A stretch of DNA of 64,000 nt from Aliarcobacter faecis. Lineage in GTDB: Bacteria > Campylobacterota > Campylobacteria > Campylobacterales > Arcobacteraceae. Shown one piece after another: positions 55,700 through 64,000 of the stretch. The notes below the pieces were generated by a model, which was given only the letters and a program-made list of their open reading frames with translations, did no database searches and had not been told where the DNA came from. The stretch's first letter is position 1, and the number at the start of each line of letters is the position of its first letter. A program made the translations under genes and the position numbers. The stretch is taken from contig NZ_CP053837.1 in NCBI RefSeq assembly GCF_013201705.1, positions 372,001 through 436,000 on the forward strand, read 5' to 3'.

Positions 55700-56542
55700 T
55701 TAATAAAAGTATTTTTTGGCAATATCTATATCATTTAAGATTTGATTTTTTAGTTCAAGAAAGTTATCAAATTTTTTATTGTCTCTTATTTTTTCAATGA
55801 ATTTAATAGATATATGGGGATTTTCAAACTCTATATTTTTTTCTAAAATATGAGTCTCTATTGCAAAATTATTATCTGTTGTTTTTCTATTTCCTATAAA
55901 ACTTACAGAGTTATACTCTATATTATCAATTATAGTATTTGTGATATAAACTCCATCTTTTGGTAATAAAAAGTTATCAACTCTTAAATTTATTGTTGGT
56001 ACAAAATCACTTTTTCCTAAACCTTGACCTTTTATAGAAGTTCCATAAATTTTATAGTTTTTCCCCAAAAATTTGTTAGCTTTTTTTATTTCACCATCTT
56101 TTAAGAACTCTCTTATATATCTTGAATGAACTGGAAAATTATCTATTTTTATCTCTTTTATAATTATAACTTCTCCATCAAAAAGATTTTTTAAATCTTC
56201 TATACAATGTTTTCGATTTTTTCCAAAACAAAAATCAAAACCAACAACTATTTTTTTAAGATTTGGAAACTCTTGTTTTAAAAGTTTTATAAATTCTAAA
56301 CCATCTAGTTTTTTAATGTTTTCTAAAATGTAATAGTATATTGGGTAGTTTGTGTACTCTTGCCTGAAGCTTTTTGGCGTGAGGTTTGCATAGCCTGTTT
56401 CAATACAAACAATTGCTCCAAAACTTTCTAAGTGTTTGAAAAGTTCTTGATGAGCAATATGCATACCATCAAATCCACCAATTGCTATACTTTTAATATT
56501 TTTTTTATCTACTAAAATAGAAGAGTTCTTCATCATTTCCAT
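55700..56542 (-). CDS. ribF: Bifunctional riboflavin kinase / FMN adenylyltransferase RibF
   Basis: A 280-residue enzyme that makes FMN and FAD. The N-terminal nucleotidyltransferase has GGFDGMHIAHQELF at residues ~22-35, with the usual second His. A riboflavin kinase-like C-terminal part includes FVPTINL (the P-T-N motif) and DGVYITN. It is short for RibF (~300+), as usual in this phylum. The start is ATG at 56542, 38 bp inside tlyA; two in-frame ATGs a few codons later are possible, since AAGGA fits either. Confidence 0.85.
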   Translation of the reverse strand: MEMMKNSSILVDKKNIKSIAIGGFDGMHIAHQELFKHLESFGAIVCIETGYANLTPKSFRQEYTNYPIYYYILENIKKLDGLEFIKLLKQEFPNLKKIVVGFDFCFGKNRKHCIEDLKNLFDGEVIIIKEIKIDNFPVHSRYIREFLKDGEIKKANKFLGKNYKIYGTSIKGQGLGKSDFVPTINLRVDNFLLPKDGVYITNTIIDNIEYNSVSFIGNRKTTDNNFAIETHILEKNIEFENPHISIKFIEKIRDNKKFDNFLELKNQILNDIDIAKKYFY

Positions 56543-57212
56543 CTTTTCCTTGCAATTTACTAATGCTATTTTTTTCTAATTTCCAATTTAATTCTAAAGT
56601 TTTACTTAAAAATTTATCTCTTGCTTTTTCTATTGCAAATTTATCTTTAACAACACCTTTTTTATCTCTTTTTATACCAGTTCCAACTTCAAATTGTGGT
56701 TTAAAAAGAATAATTATTCTTTTAAAATTTAAAGAGTTTATAGTTTCAATTATATTTAATATTGAGATAAAAGAGACATCGCAAGTTATAATATCAAAAC
56801 AAATCTCGCTTTTAAAATCTCTTATATCACAGTTTTCAAAAAACTCTATTTTACTATTGTGTTTAATTCTTTCATGAAGTTGATTACTTCCAACATCTAC
56901 ACAAATAACCTTTTTTATTTCATTTTCAAGTAAAATTTGTGTAAAACCACCTGTACTACTTCCTATATCAAGAGCTATAAAATTATTCAAATCTATTTTT
57001 ATTTCATCAAGAAAAAATTTTAATTTATAAGCAGCTCTTGAAACATAAAAATCCTCTTCAAGTAGCTCTATATTCATATCTTCTTCAACTATAAATGAAG
57101 CTTTTGATATAATCTTTCCATCTATTTTTACTTTATTGGATTTTATGAGTTCACTTGCTTTGTTTCTACTTTGAATATTAAAGTTTGTAGTTAAGTATAA
57201 ATCTAATCTCAT
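56505..57212 (-). CDS. tlyA: TlyA-family rRNA 2'-O-methyltransferase
   Basis: A 235-residue protein with an N-terminal S4 RNA-binding domain (RLDLYLTTNFNIQSRNKASELI) and an FtsJ-like methyltransferase domain with IALDIGSSTGGFTQILL. TlyA enzymes 2'-O-methylate 16S and/or 23S rRNA; in Campylobacter the short type modifies 23S. Its older name is hemolysin A. The start overlaps the stop of the preceding gene by 4 bp, and its end overlaps ribF by 38 bp. Confidence 0.93.
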   Translation of the reverse strand: MRLDLYLTTNFNIQSRNKASELIKSNKVKIDGKIISKASFIVEEDMNIELLEEDFYVSRAAYKLKFFLDEIKIDLNNFIALDIGSSTGGFTQILLENEIKKVICVDVGSNQLHERIKHNSKIEFFENCDIRDFKSEICFDIITCDVSFISILNIIETINSLNFKRIIILFKPQFEVGTGIKRDKKGVVKDKFAIEKARDKFLSKTLELNWKLEKNSISKLQGKDGNDEELFYFSR

Positions 57213-57682
57213 ATTTTTTTAAGATTATATAATAATCTTAGCTCTTCATCTATAGTTGGTTTTGCTAAAAGTTCAGTGTTATTATTTTGTTGATTTAAAA
57301 AGCTATTCACAAAATCTTTATCTAACTTTACTTGTTTCCCTGTAGCTTTAAAAATTGCAGTTTGTAAATCATTTTGTAAATCTTTAATATAATCTTCAGG
57401 ATTTTTTGATGTTTGAGTAGATTCTGCTCTACGCTTTTGTAACTCTTCAAAAATCTGTTTTATTAATTCTAGCTCATCTTTAGTAAAACCAGTTTTTGCA
57501 ACAGAATCCAAATTCTCTAAAAGAGCTTCTTGCTCTTTTTCTTCAGTTTTCTTTATTTCTAGTTTTTCTAAGAATAAATCAAAAACATCTTTTTCTTTCT
57601 CTTTTGTTACTGAATCCATATTTTCATAGTTTAAAGTTATATTTGAATTTACAGAAGAGATATTATTTATTGAAATTTCCAT
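57209..57682 (-). CDS. Hypothetical protein with flagellar-type N-terminus
   Basis: A 157-residue soluble, acidic, mostly helical protein. The first ~20 residues (MEISINNISSVNSNITLNY) resemble the N-termini of small flagellar proteins such as FlaG and FliK-like proteins. A charged coil (residues ~25-60, KEKEKDVFDLFLEK) follows. No known domain is recognised. It overlaps tlyA by 4 bp as first gene of that group. AAGG precedes the ATG. Confidence 0.55.
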   Translation of the reverse strand: MEISINNISSVNSNITLNYENMDSVTKEKEKDVFDLFLEKLEIKKTEEKEQEALLENLDSVAKTGFTKDELELIKQIFEELQKRRAESTQTSKNPEDYIKDLQNDLQTAIFKATGKQVKLDKDFVNSFLNQQNNNTELLAKPTIDEELRLLYNLKKI

Positions 57683-57785
57683 AAAATACCTTTTTAATAA
57701 TTAATTAAAATTTTGAAAAATTATAACAATATTAGCTTAAATGTTATAAAATGAATTTAATATAAAAAAAGATAATAGATATAAA

Positions 57786-58358
57786 ATGAAATTTGTAAAT
57801 AGAGAGTTTACTTTTACTATAGAAGAAAAAAAATCAAAATTTATAGCTTATTTGTTTCCTTTTAGTGATTTTTCTAAAACTATGCAAAGATTAAGAGCTG
57901 AATATTTAAAAGCTGTACATTTTGTATATGCTTATAGATATTTAAATGAATTTGAACAAATTGTAGAAAATTCAAGTGATGATGGAGAACCAAAAGGAAC
58001 GAGTGGAAAACCAGCACTGGCAGTTTTAAGTGGTGCCGAGATTATAAATAGTGCAGTTATTATTGTGCGATATTTTGGTGGGGTAAAGCTTGGAACTGGT
58101 GGCTTGGTTCGAGCTTATGGAAATAGTGTAAATGAAGTGATAAAAATTGCAGAGTTTTCTTCTTACAAAAAGCAAGAAGGCTACTCTTTGGAGTGTGAAT
58201 ATAGTTTATTATCACAATTGGAGTACCTATTAAATCAAAATAATATAGCTATTTTAAATAAAGATTTTAACTTAACTGTTAGAGTAGATATTTCTCTTTC
58301 AAAAGATGAATTTATCCATTTAAAAACTTTACTTCCAAGAGAAATTAAGATACTATAA
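57786..58358 (+). CDS. YigZ/IMPACT family protein
   Basis: A 190-residue protein. The N-terminal domain shows the UPF0029/IMPACT motif: FTIEEKKSKFIAYLFP, HFVYAYRY, SDDGEPKGTSGKPAL and VRYFGGVKLGTGGLVRAYG. Such proteins bind translation machinery or nucleic acid in other organisms; the bacterial role is unclear. It is divergent from the gene at 57682 and starts at ATG 57786 with a weak ribosome binding site (GATAATAGAT). Confidence 0.9.
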   Translation: MKFVNREFTFTIEEKKSKFIAYLFPFSDFSKTMQRLRAEYLKAVHFVYAYRYLNEFEQIVENSSDDGEPKGTSGKPALAVLSGAEIINSAVIIVRYFGGVKLGTGGLVRAYGNSVNEVIKIAEFSSYKKQEGYSLECEYSLLSQLEYLLNQNNIAILNKDFNLTVRVDISLSKDEFIHLKTLLPREIKIL

Positions 58359-58388
58359 TAACTTAATAAATTATTATTGAGTTGTTTT

Positions 58389-59885
58389 ATGAAAACTATT
58401 TTTAAACTTCTTTTTTTATTTGTTTTATCTTCAAATCTTTTTTCAAAAGAGTTAATTGATATAAATTTTGAAAATTTAAAATTAGATGAGTTTGTAACAA
58501 TTGTCTCTAAGATTTTAGATAAAAATATTTTTATAAATGAGCCACTTGAAGGTACTATAAATTTCTCTTCCAATAAAAAACTATCAAAAGATGAACTTCT
58601 AAATATTTTAGAGCTTAGTTTAAAACAAAAAGGTTATATATTAAAAGAAGAAAAAGGCTTTTTTAAACTTAGTAAAATCAATGAAATTGAAGAAAAACCA
58701 CTTATTACAGAGATTTTAAATCTAAAAAATGTTGATGGAGTAAATATATTAAAAATTTTAGAAGATTTAGTAAATAAAAGAGTTTATAAAGAGGGAACTC
58801 AAAAACCAATAATAACTTTAGATATAGAGTCAAATTCTCTTGTTTTAATGGGAAGTAAAGAGGAATTAGAAAATTTAATAACTTTGATAAGCAGTTTAGA
58901 TAAAGAGCAATCACAAGTTTATGTACAAGCTAGAATTATTGAGCTAAATGATGAGATGTTAGAAAATATAGGAGTTTCTTATGGAATTTTTGGTGGTAAA
59001 GTTGGAAATCACAATCTTTCTACTTTCTCAGCTAGTTTAAATGGTGGAAGTAATTCAGCAAATGTTGTAAAGGATATTTTAAATCTTAAAATTCCTGATA
59101 TAACTTCTGGTTTGGCTTTGGGAGCAAGTTTAAATTTGTTAAAGCAAAATGGTGCTTTAAATATTGTTTCTGAACCATCTATTTTGGCCATAAATAATAA
59201 AGAGAGTTCAATTTATGTTGGAGAGAAAATCTCTATTCAAACTTCAAGTAGTGTAACAGATGGTGGAACACAAAGAACAAATTTTCAAAGAGAAGATGTT
59301 GGATTAACTTTAAAAGTGAAACCGAGAATTTCTAGTGATACAAAGGTAACTTTAGAGATAAATACTTTACTTGAAGGGATAAAAACAAAATCAGTTGGAG
59401 CAGGTGAAAATCCAGATACTTTGAAAAAAGAGATAAAAACAACGGCTATATTAAATAATGGTGAGAGTGTAATAATTGGAGGTTTAATAGAGAATAAAAA
59501 TGAACAAATAGAACAAAAAGTTCCTATTTTAGGTGATGTTCCAGTTGTTGGGAATATATTTAAGAATGATGCAAATTTGAGTAAAAAGAGTAATTTAGTT
59601 GTAATTGTAACTCCTTATATGATACCAAAATCAAAGGATATAACCTTTGTTCGAAATGAGTTAGCACAGCTTAAAAATCTTGAAGATAAATATCTTCAAG
59701 ATAGTTTAATAAGAGTAAAAGAGGAGGCTTTAAAAAAAGAGCAAGATAGTAAAAAAGCTTCTGAAAAACTAAAAGAGTTGGATAATAAACTAGCAGATAT
59801 AAAAAATAAAGAAGCTACAAAAAAAGTTGGGATATCAGCTGAAAATAGGGCAAAAGAGATTTTTGATAGTCTTAATCCTCAATAA
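58389..59885 (+). CDS. Secretin (GspD/PilQ/MshL-type outer membrane pore protein)
   Basis: About 498 residues. ATG at 58389 is used because it gives a proper signal peptide (MKTIFKLLFLFVLSSNLFS); a TTG 12 bp upstream is also possible. An N-terminal STN/N1-like region (~20-150) precedes the secretin domain (~175-420) with the QVYVQARIIELNDEMLENIGV and VGLTLKVKPRIS motifs and an IIGGLIENKNEQIEQKVPILGDVPVVGNIFK ending. A charged coil follows. It probably forms the pore of a type IV pilus, DNA-uptake or type II system. No partner genes adjoin it. Confidence 0.85.
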   Translation: MKTIFKLLFLFVLSSNLFSKELIDINFENLKLDEFVTIVSKILDKNIFINEPLEGTINFSSNKKLSKDELLNILELSLKQKGYILKEEKGFFKLSKINEIEEKPLITEILNLKNVDGVNILKILEDLVNKRVYKEGTQKPIITLDIESNSLVLMGSKEELENLITLISSLDKEQSQVYVQARIIELNDEMLENIGVSYGIFGGKVGNHNLSTFSASLNGGSNSANVVKDILNLKIPDITSGLALGASLNLLKQNGALNIVSEPSILAINNKESSIYVGEKISIQTSSSVTDGGTQRTNFQREDVGLTLKVKPRISSDTKVTLEINTLLEGIKTKSVGAGENPDTLKKEIKTTAILNNGESVIIGGLIENKNEQIEQKVPILGDVPVVGNIFKNDANLSKKSNLVVIVTPYMIPKSKDITFVRNELAQLKNLEDKYLQDSLIRVKEEALKKEQDSKKASEKLKELDNKLADIKNKEATKKVGISAENRAKEIFDSLNPQ

Positions 59886-60477
59886 ATTTTAGTAAATCAT
59901 CATAAAGCTTTAAAGAATTTATGAGTGATGATTTTTCTAAATTTGAATCTAAAATTTTGTTACAATCACTACAAAGAGTTAAAATATTTTCAAAATTGAA
60001 GCTTCCACCATCTTTTATAGGTCTTACAAAGGAGCTATAAACTTCATTTAAATTTAGTAGATTTTTTCCACATCTTTTACAAGATTTATTATCTCTTGTA
60101 TATGCGAACTCTTTTCTTTGAAGCCAATCATTTGGGTATGAAGAGCATTTGGGATTGTCTATATATGTTGGCCAAAGTTTCTCTTTTGGTATTGGCTCTT
60201 GAGATTTTTTGATAAAATTATAGTTATAAAATTGATTTACAATATCTTGAATAATTAAAGTTTGTCTTATTTTTAAGTTTTTTTCATCTTTTGATAATTC
60301 TACTATTTTATAGTTTATCTCTATTTTGGGATGGTATCTTTTTATATAAAGTTGTATATTTTTTAGGAAAAATTCAAATTTATTATCACTTTTTTTAAGT
60401 TTTTTTGGTTTTTTTAGCAAGAAAAGTATAAAAGCTAATATAGATAAAAAGCTAAGAGTATATATTAAAATTTCCAT
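59872..60477 (-). CDS. Membrane-anchored HNH-like protein lacking the catalytic His
   Basis: A 201-residue protein with one N-terminal membrane segment (residues ~3-21) and a C-terminal zinc-ribbon HNH-like domain. The Cys pairs C133/C136 and C169/C172 are kept, as are the GG (158-159) and N164. The strand normally reading D-H-I-x-P is S149-F150-V151-R152-P153, so the general-base His is missing. Nuclease activity is therefore doubtful. It overlaps the secretin gene tail-to-tail by 14 bp and is the last gene of the murA operon, directly adjacent to the previous stop. Confidence 0.65.
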   Translation of the reverse strand: MEILIYTLSFLSILAFILFLLKKPKKLKKSDNKFEFFLKNIQLYIKRYHPKIEINYKIVELSKDEKNLKIRQTLIIQDIVNQFYNYNFIKKSQEPIPKEKLWPTYIDNPKCSSYPNDWLQRKEFAYTRDNKSCKRCGKNLLNLNEVYSSFVRPIKDGGSFNFENILTLCSDCNKILDSNLEKSSLINSLKLYDDLLKFIED

Positions 60478-61542
60478 TTATATAATCTTTGGATTAATTT
60501 TGTGATTTTTAAAACTTTTTCTTGCTTTTTCAAAATCTTCATTTGCTAACATTTGTAGCTCATTTATATGGATAATTGGAAGAGGGATTTCTCTATTTGA
60601 GATTTTTTCTATCTCTTTTAATTTGTTATTAAAAATAAAAAAATCTTCACTATTAAAAACAACTAAAAAATCAGCTCCACTATCAAAAGCAGTTAATAAA
60701 ATTTGGGAAGCTATAAAATATGTTAATTTAGGATTTATAAAAAAACTATCTTTTGCCAAATCTAAATCAAAGTTTTCTAAAGTTAAAAAATTTGCTTCTA
60801 ATTTCTGTAAAAATATATCAAATTTTAAATCTCTATTAAAACAAGCAATATTAAAATTTTTAAAAGTATATTTTATATTTAAATCTGTTCCAAGTTCTTC
60901 AAAAATTATAGTTCTTTCATTAAAATCTTTTATAAATCCTAACTCTTTTTGAAGTTCCTTGATATCTCTTTCTATTTGCAAATCAAAGTTAAAAACTCTA
61001 TTTTTTAAGCTTGTATGAAAATTAGCTCCATATTTTTGCTCTTTTAAAATTTTAAAAATTTCATCTTTTTTATTTGGAGTATCTTTTATCTTTTTAGATG
61101 CTAAAAGAAGTAGGGCATCACCAATATAAGATTCTTTGTAATTTAGTGTATTTGAAGCATAATAAAATAGTTTTTGATTGTTATAAAAATCTCTATCTTC
61201 TAAAGAACAAAACTCTTTTAAAATTTTAAATTTTGTATAAAAATCATCTTCATTTATCAAAAAATCTTTATATGCTCTTTTTATTGAAATTGGCTCAATT
61301 TTTAAATCTTTTCCAAAACTTTTTATGATATCTTCCAAAAGTGTTGAAGCTTTCATAAAGATATTGTTTACAACAAAAAGGCTATTTTGTGAATCGAAAA
61401 ATGAAAATTTCTCATTTTTATAAATTGTTCTTAAAATATCTAAAAGATTCTTTTCATCTTTTAGATTTATAAAATGTTTTGTATAGTATGGAAGATAATC
61501 GCTATCTTTATCGAACCTAAATAGAGATATCTCTAGTTTCAT
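60478..61542 (-). CDS. Conserved Campylobacterota-type protein of unknown function
   Basis: A 354-residue soluble protein beginning [22 protein letters not shown]. The first ~95 residues look like a ferredoxin/ubiquitin-like fold (FSFFDSQNSLFVVNN). The C-terminal part (~250-350) has an alternating FLVVFNSEDFFIFNN strand and a PLPIIHINELQMLA segment. I believe it belongs to a family with no known role found next to murA in this phylum, but I cannot name it with certainty. It starts overlapping the murA stop by 1 bp, with the HNH-like gene directly after. Confidence 0.6.
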   Translation of the reverse strand: MKLEISLFRFDKDSDYLPYYTKHFINLKDEKNLLDILRTIYKNEKFSFFDSQNSLFVVNNIFMKASTLLEDIIKSFGKDLKIEPISIKRAYKDFLINEDDFYTKFKILKEFCSLEDRDFYNNQKLFYYASNTLNYKESYIGDALLLLASKKIKDTPNKKDEIFKILKEQKYGANFHTSLKNRVFNFDLQIERDIKELQKELGFIKDFNERTIIFEELGTDLNIKYTFKNFNIACFNRDLKFDIFLQKLEANFLTLENFDLDLAKDSFFINPKLTYFIASQILLTAFDSGADFLVVFNSEDFFIFNNKLKEIEKISNREIPLPIIHINELQMLANEDFEKARKSFKNHKINPKII

Positions 61543-62810
61543 TAATTCTCTTTTAATCTTTGAATATTAGCTCCAATTTTTAGAAGTTTTCCTTCTAAAT
61601 CCTCATATCCTCTATCAAGATGATAAATTCTATGTATATTTGTCTCTCCATTGGCTACAAGTGCTGCTAAAACTAATGCAGATGAGGCTCTTAAATCTGT
61701 TGCCATAACATCTGTTCCACTAAGACCACCTTTTTTTCCAATAATTGTTGCGATATTTCCATTTAAATGTATTTCAGCTCCAAGACGATTAAGCTCACTT
61801 GCATGCATAAATCTATTTTCAAAAAGTCTTTCATCTATTGTACTTGTACCTTCTGCTTGAGTTGCAAGAGCCATAAATTGAGCTTGCATATCTGTTGGAA
61901 ATCCTGGAAATTCTGTTGTGATAATATTTACAGGTAAAATTTTTGATGTTGGAAAAATTGTAAGTTCATCTTCTTTTACATCTATTTCAAAATTCATCTC
62001 TTCTAGTTTTGAAGTGATTGCTTCTAAATGAGCAGGGATTATATTTTTTATAGTTAATTTTTGGTTTGTAATTGCTGCTACACACATATAAGTTCCAGCT
62101 TCAATTCTATCAGGAATTACGCTAAAAGGTTTAATATCAAGCAGTTTTCCACCTGTTCCTTCAATGATTATTTTAGATGTTCCAATACCTTCAATTTTTA
62201 CTCCAGCACTTTGAATTACTTCACAAAGTTGTACTATTTCAGGCTCTTTTGCTGCATTTATTATTGTTGTTACACCTGAAGCTAAAGCAGCAGCCATAAC
62301 AATATTTTCAGTTCCCCCAACTGTTACTTTATCAAATACTATTTTTGCACCTTTTAATCCATTTGGTGCAGTTGCTTTTATATACCCTTGTAAAATCTCT
62401 ATTTTTGCACCCATTTGCTCTAGTGCTTTTAGATGTAAATCAACGGGTCTTTGACCTATTGCACAACCACCTGGAAGTGAAACTTCACAATGTCCAAATC
62501 GTGCAAGTAAAGGACCAAGTACTAAAATAGAAGCTCTCATAGTTTTTACAATATCATAAGTTGCAGTTGTATTGTCTATTGAACTAGTATCAATTTTTGC
62601 ACTATTTTGTTCTTTTATGAAACTTCCACCAAGCATTTTTATAAGTTTTAAAAAAGTATTAATATCAGCAACATTTGGAAGATTGTTTATAATAGTCTCA
62701 TTTTTAGCTAATATTGTACTTGCTATCAAAGGAAGAGCTGCATTTTTTGCACCAGAAATAGATATTTCACCACTTAATTTTTTGTTTCCAACAATTTTTA
62801 AATAATCCAT
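61542..62810 (-). CDS. murA: UDP-N-acetylglucosamine enolpyruvyl transferase MurA
   Basis: A 422-residue cytoplasmic enzyme that adds phosphoenolpyruvate to UDP-GlcNAc, the first committed step of peptidoglycan synthesis. The active-site Cys is in [26 protein letters not shown] (the fosfomycin target), and [12 protein letters not shown] is at the N-terminus. The [19 protein letters not shown] segment near the C-terminus is conserved. It is first of a three-gene group. It is divergent from the DMT transporter. Confidence 0.96.
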   Translation of the reverse strand: MDYLKIVGNKKLSGEISISGAKNAALPLIASTILAKNETIINNLPNVADINTFLKLIKMLGGSFIKEQNSAKIDTSSIDNTTATYDIVKTMRASILVLGPLLARFGHCEVSLPGGCAIGQRPVDLHLKALEQMGAKIEILQGYIKATAPNGLKGAKIVFDKVTVGGTENIVMAAALASGVTTIINAAKEPEIVQLCEVIQSAGVKIEGIGTSKIIIEGTGGKLLDIKPFSVIPDRIEAGTYMCVAAITNQKLTIKNIIPAHLEAITSKLEEMNFEIDVKEDELTIFPTSKILPVNIITTEFPGFPTDMQAQFMALATQAEGTSTIDERLFENRFMHASELNRLGAEIHLNGNIATIIGKKGGLSGTDVMATDLRASSALVLAALVANGETNIHRIYHLDRGYEDLEGKLLKIGANIQRLKEN

Positions 62811-62857
62811 AAATTTCCTAAATAATGTTTTAAAATAGGAAAGATTTTACCTGAAAA

Positions 62858-62886
62858 TTGCTTTATTTTAGTAATCTTACTATACT
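62858..62886 (+). promoter_or_regulatory. Promoter for the DMT transporter
   Basis: TTGCTT (62858-62863), a 17-bp spacer and TATACT (62881-62886), about 27 bp before the TTG start. Confidence 0.55.
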
Positions 62887-62912
62887 ATTGCTTTTTTAAA
62901 AAAGGAGCAAAT

Positions 62913-63791
62913 TTGGAAGAAAATGTAAACAAAGGTATAAAATATATGCTTATTGCTTCATTTTTATTTGCACTTATGGGAATTACAGCAAAAGAGCTTA
63001 GTTCAACTTTAAGTTCAATAGAAATTGTATTCTTTCGAAATGTTTTTGGAGTGTTTTTTATACTTTTTTCTATTTATAAAAGCCCGTTAAATCAAATGGG
63101 AGGAAAGTTTTGGTTACTTATTTTTAGAGGAACTGCTGGATTTATAGCTCTTTTGTTTTTCTTTTATAATATTGCAAATATTCCTTTGGGTGAAGCTATG
63201 ACTTTTTCAAAGACTTCTACTATATTTACTGCCCTTTTAGCATATTTTTTTCTAAAAGAACATATTGGTTTTAAAGGTTGGATTGGAGTATTTATAGGTT
63301 TTATTGGGATTTTATTTATTACTGAATTTGATGGTTCAAGTTTAAAAAAAACAGATTATTTAGGAATCTTATCAGGTGTTGGAGCAGCTTTAGCATATAC
63401 TTCAATTAGAGAATTACGAAAATATTATGATAGTCGGGCGATAGTTTTATCTTTTATGGCTGTTGGAACGATTTGTCCACTAATTTTGATGATAATTAGT
63501 GAATTTTATGTAAATTCTAATTTAGATTTTATGTTGGGAGAGTTTATATTTCCAACAAACAAAGATTGGATTTTTATAGTTTTATTAGGAATTTTTTCAA
63601 CCTATGCACAAATCTATATGACAAAGGCTTACTCTTTTGCAAAAGCTGGAATTATAGGAACTATTTCATATAGTAATATTGTTTTTTCAATAATTCTGGG
63701 CTTATTTATGGGAGATAGTTTTCCTTCGTTTATAATAGTTTTAGGTATAATCTTGATTGTAATTAGTGGAATTTTAGTAAGTAAAAAATAA
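62913..63791 (+). CDS. DMT superfamily (EamA) transporter
   Basis: A 292-residue inner membrane protein with ten hydrophobic segments in two EamA repeats (residues ~8-135 and ~150-290). TTG at 62913 is preceded by AAAAAGGAGC. The family exports metabolites such as amino acids or nucleotides; the substrate is unknown. kdsA follows 10 bp later in the same direction. Confidence 0.85.
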   Translation: MEENVNKGIKYMLIASFLFALMGITAKELSSTLSSIEIVFFRNVFGVFFILFSIYKSPLNQMGGKFWLLIFRGTAGFIALLFFFYNIANIPLGEAMTFSKTSTIFTALLAYFFLKEHIGFKGWIGVFIGFIGILFITEFDGSSLKKTDYLGILSGVGAALAYTSIRELRKYYDSRAIVLSFMAVGTICPLILMIISEFYVNSNLDFMLGEFIFPTNKDWIFIVLLGIFSTYAQIYMTKAYSFAKAGIIGTISYSNIVFSIILGLFMGDSFPSFIIVLGIILIVISGILVSKK

Positions 63792-63801
63792 AGGAATTTA
63801 T

Positions 63802-64000
63802 ATGGTAGTTATGACAGGACCTTGTGTTTTAGAAGATATGGATACAGTTTTAAAAATAGCTGAGAAATTAAAACCTTTAAGCGAAGATAAAAGAGTTGAT
63901 TTTTATTTTAAAGCTAGTTTTGATAAGGCAAATAGAACAAGTTTAAGCTCATTTAGAGGACCTGGACTTGATGAGGGATTAAAAATATTTGAAAAAATAA
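63802..64000 (+). CDS. kdsA: 3-deoxy-8-phosphooctulonate synthase KdsA, N-terminal part (3' end outside window)
   Basis: The frame is open to the window end (66 codons). It shows the KdsA start TGPCVLED, the FKASFDKANRTSLSSFRGPGLDEGL active-site region with the conserved Lys and Asn, and AAGGAATTT before the ATG. KdsA condenses phosphoenolpyruvate with arabinose-5-phosphate for LPS Kdo. It is probably co-transcribed with the transporter gene. Confidence 0.93.
   Translation, partial: MVVMTGPCVLEDMDTVLKIAEKLKPLSEDKRVDFYFKASFDKANRTSLSSFRGPGLDEGLKIFEKI

Overview
Organism: the base composition is strongly AT-rich. The 16S rRNA gene, the unscattered flagellar gene block, and Campylobacterota-type families (a PgbA-like protein, a short RibF, class I fumarase, PepSY/TonB iron genes) together point to Arcobacter/Aliarcobacter (Campylobacterota). 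I read this by eye; a 16S search would settle the species. Layout, part 1 (1-18956, + strand): a nearly uninterrupted flagellar block. It runs flgE 3' end, a coiled-coil protein, TPR protein 1, flaG-like, fliY, flgJ rod domain, flgN-like, flgA-like, flhF, flhG, a small membrane protein, fliE, flgC, fliK, fliR, flhB, TPR protein 2, fliI, flgL, flhA. It supplies export-gate parts, hook and rod parts, the switch, and the FlhF/FlhG placement pair of a polar flagellum. Two unassigned signal-peptide TPR proteins of exactly the same length may be motor scaffold proteins. Part 2 (19032-25474): an MFS exporter, a flavin-reductase-like protein, a small membrane protein, an MscL channel with a Cys4 tail, a large NIT/CZB chemoreceptor behind a palindromic operator-like site, and a FAH-like protein. 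Part 3 (25618-33065, - strand): fumarase as its own unit, then a four-gene operon for branched C4/C5 acyl-CoA esters: a CitE-like lyase, an acyl-CoA synthetase fused to a second CitE-like domain, a mesaconyl-CoA hydratase, and a malyl/beta-methylmalyl-CoA lyase. The fused CitE domain has lost a metal ligand. This operon is the most unusual metabolic feature of the window. Part 4 (33333-37127): bioD, clpS-clpA and a lipoprotein cytochrome c. Part 5 (37371-43151): a complete rRNA operon (16S, tRNA-Ile, tRNA-Ala, 23S, 5S) with a consensus promoter, visible processing stems around 16S and 23S, and a strong terminator. About 900 bp of gene-free sequence follows, much of it polypyrimidine on the + strand, including a C8T8 run and a long imperfect inverted repeat. 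Part 6 (44046-51185): a TonB-dependent siderophore receptor operon with PepSY and small membrane proteins, next to a divergent response regulator/histidine kinase pair. Part 7 (51187-57682, - strand): a tight bcp-pgbA-glcD-brkB group and a hypothetical-tlyA-ribF-cmoA group. The bcp ribosome binding site is buried in a 13-bp perfect hairpin. Part 8 (57786-64000): a YigZ/IMPACT protein, a secretin, a murA-hypothetical-HNH-like operon, a DMT transporter and the 5' end of kdsA. No CRISPR array, prophage or insertion sequence was seen.
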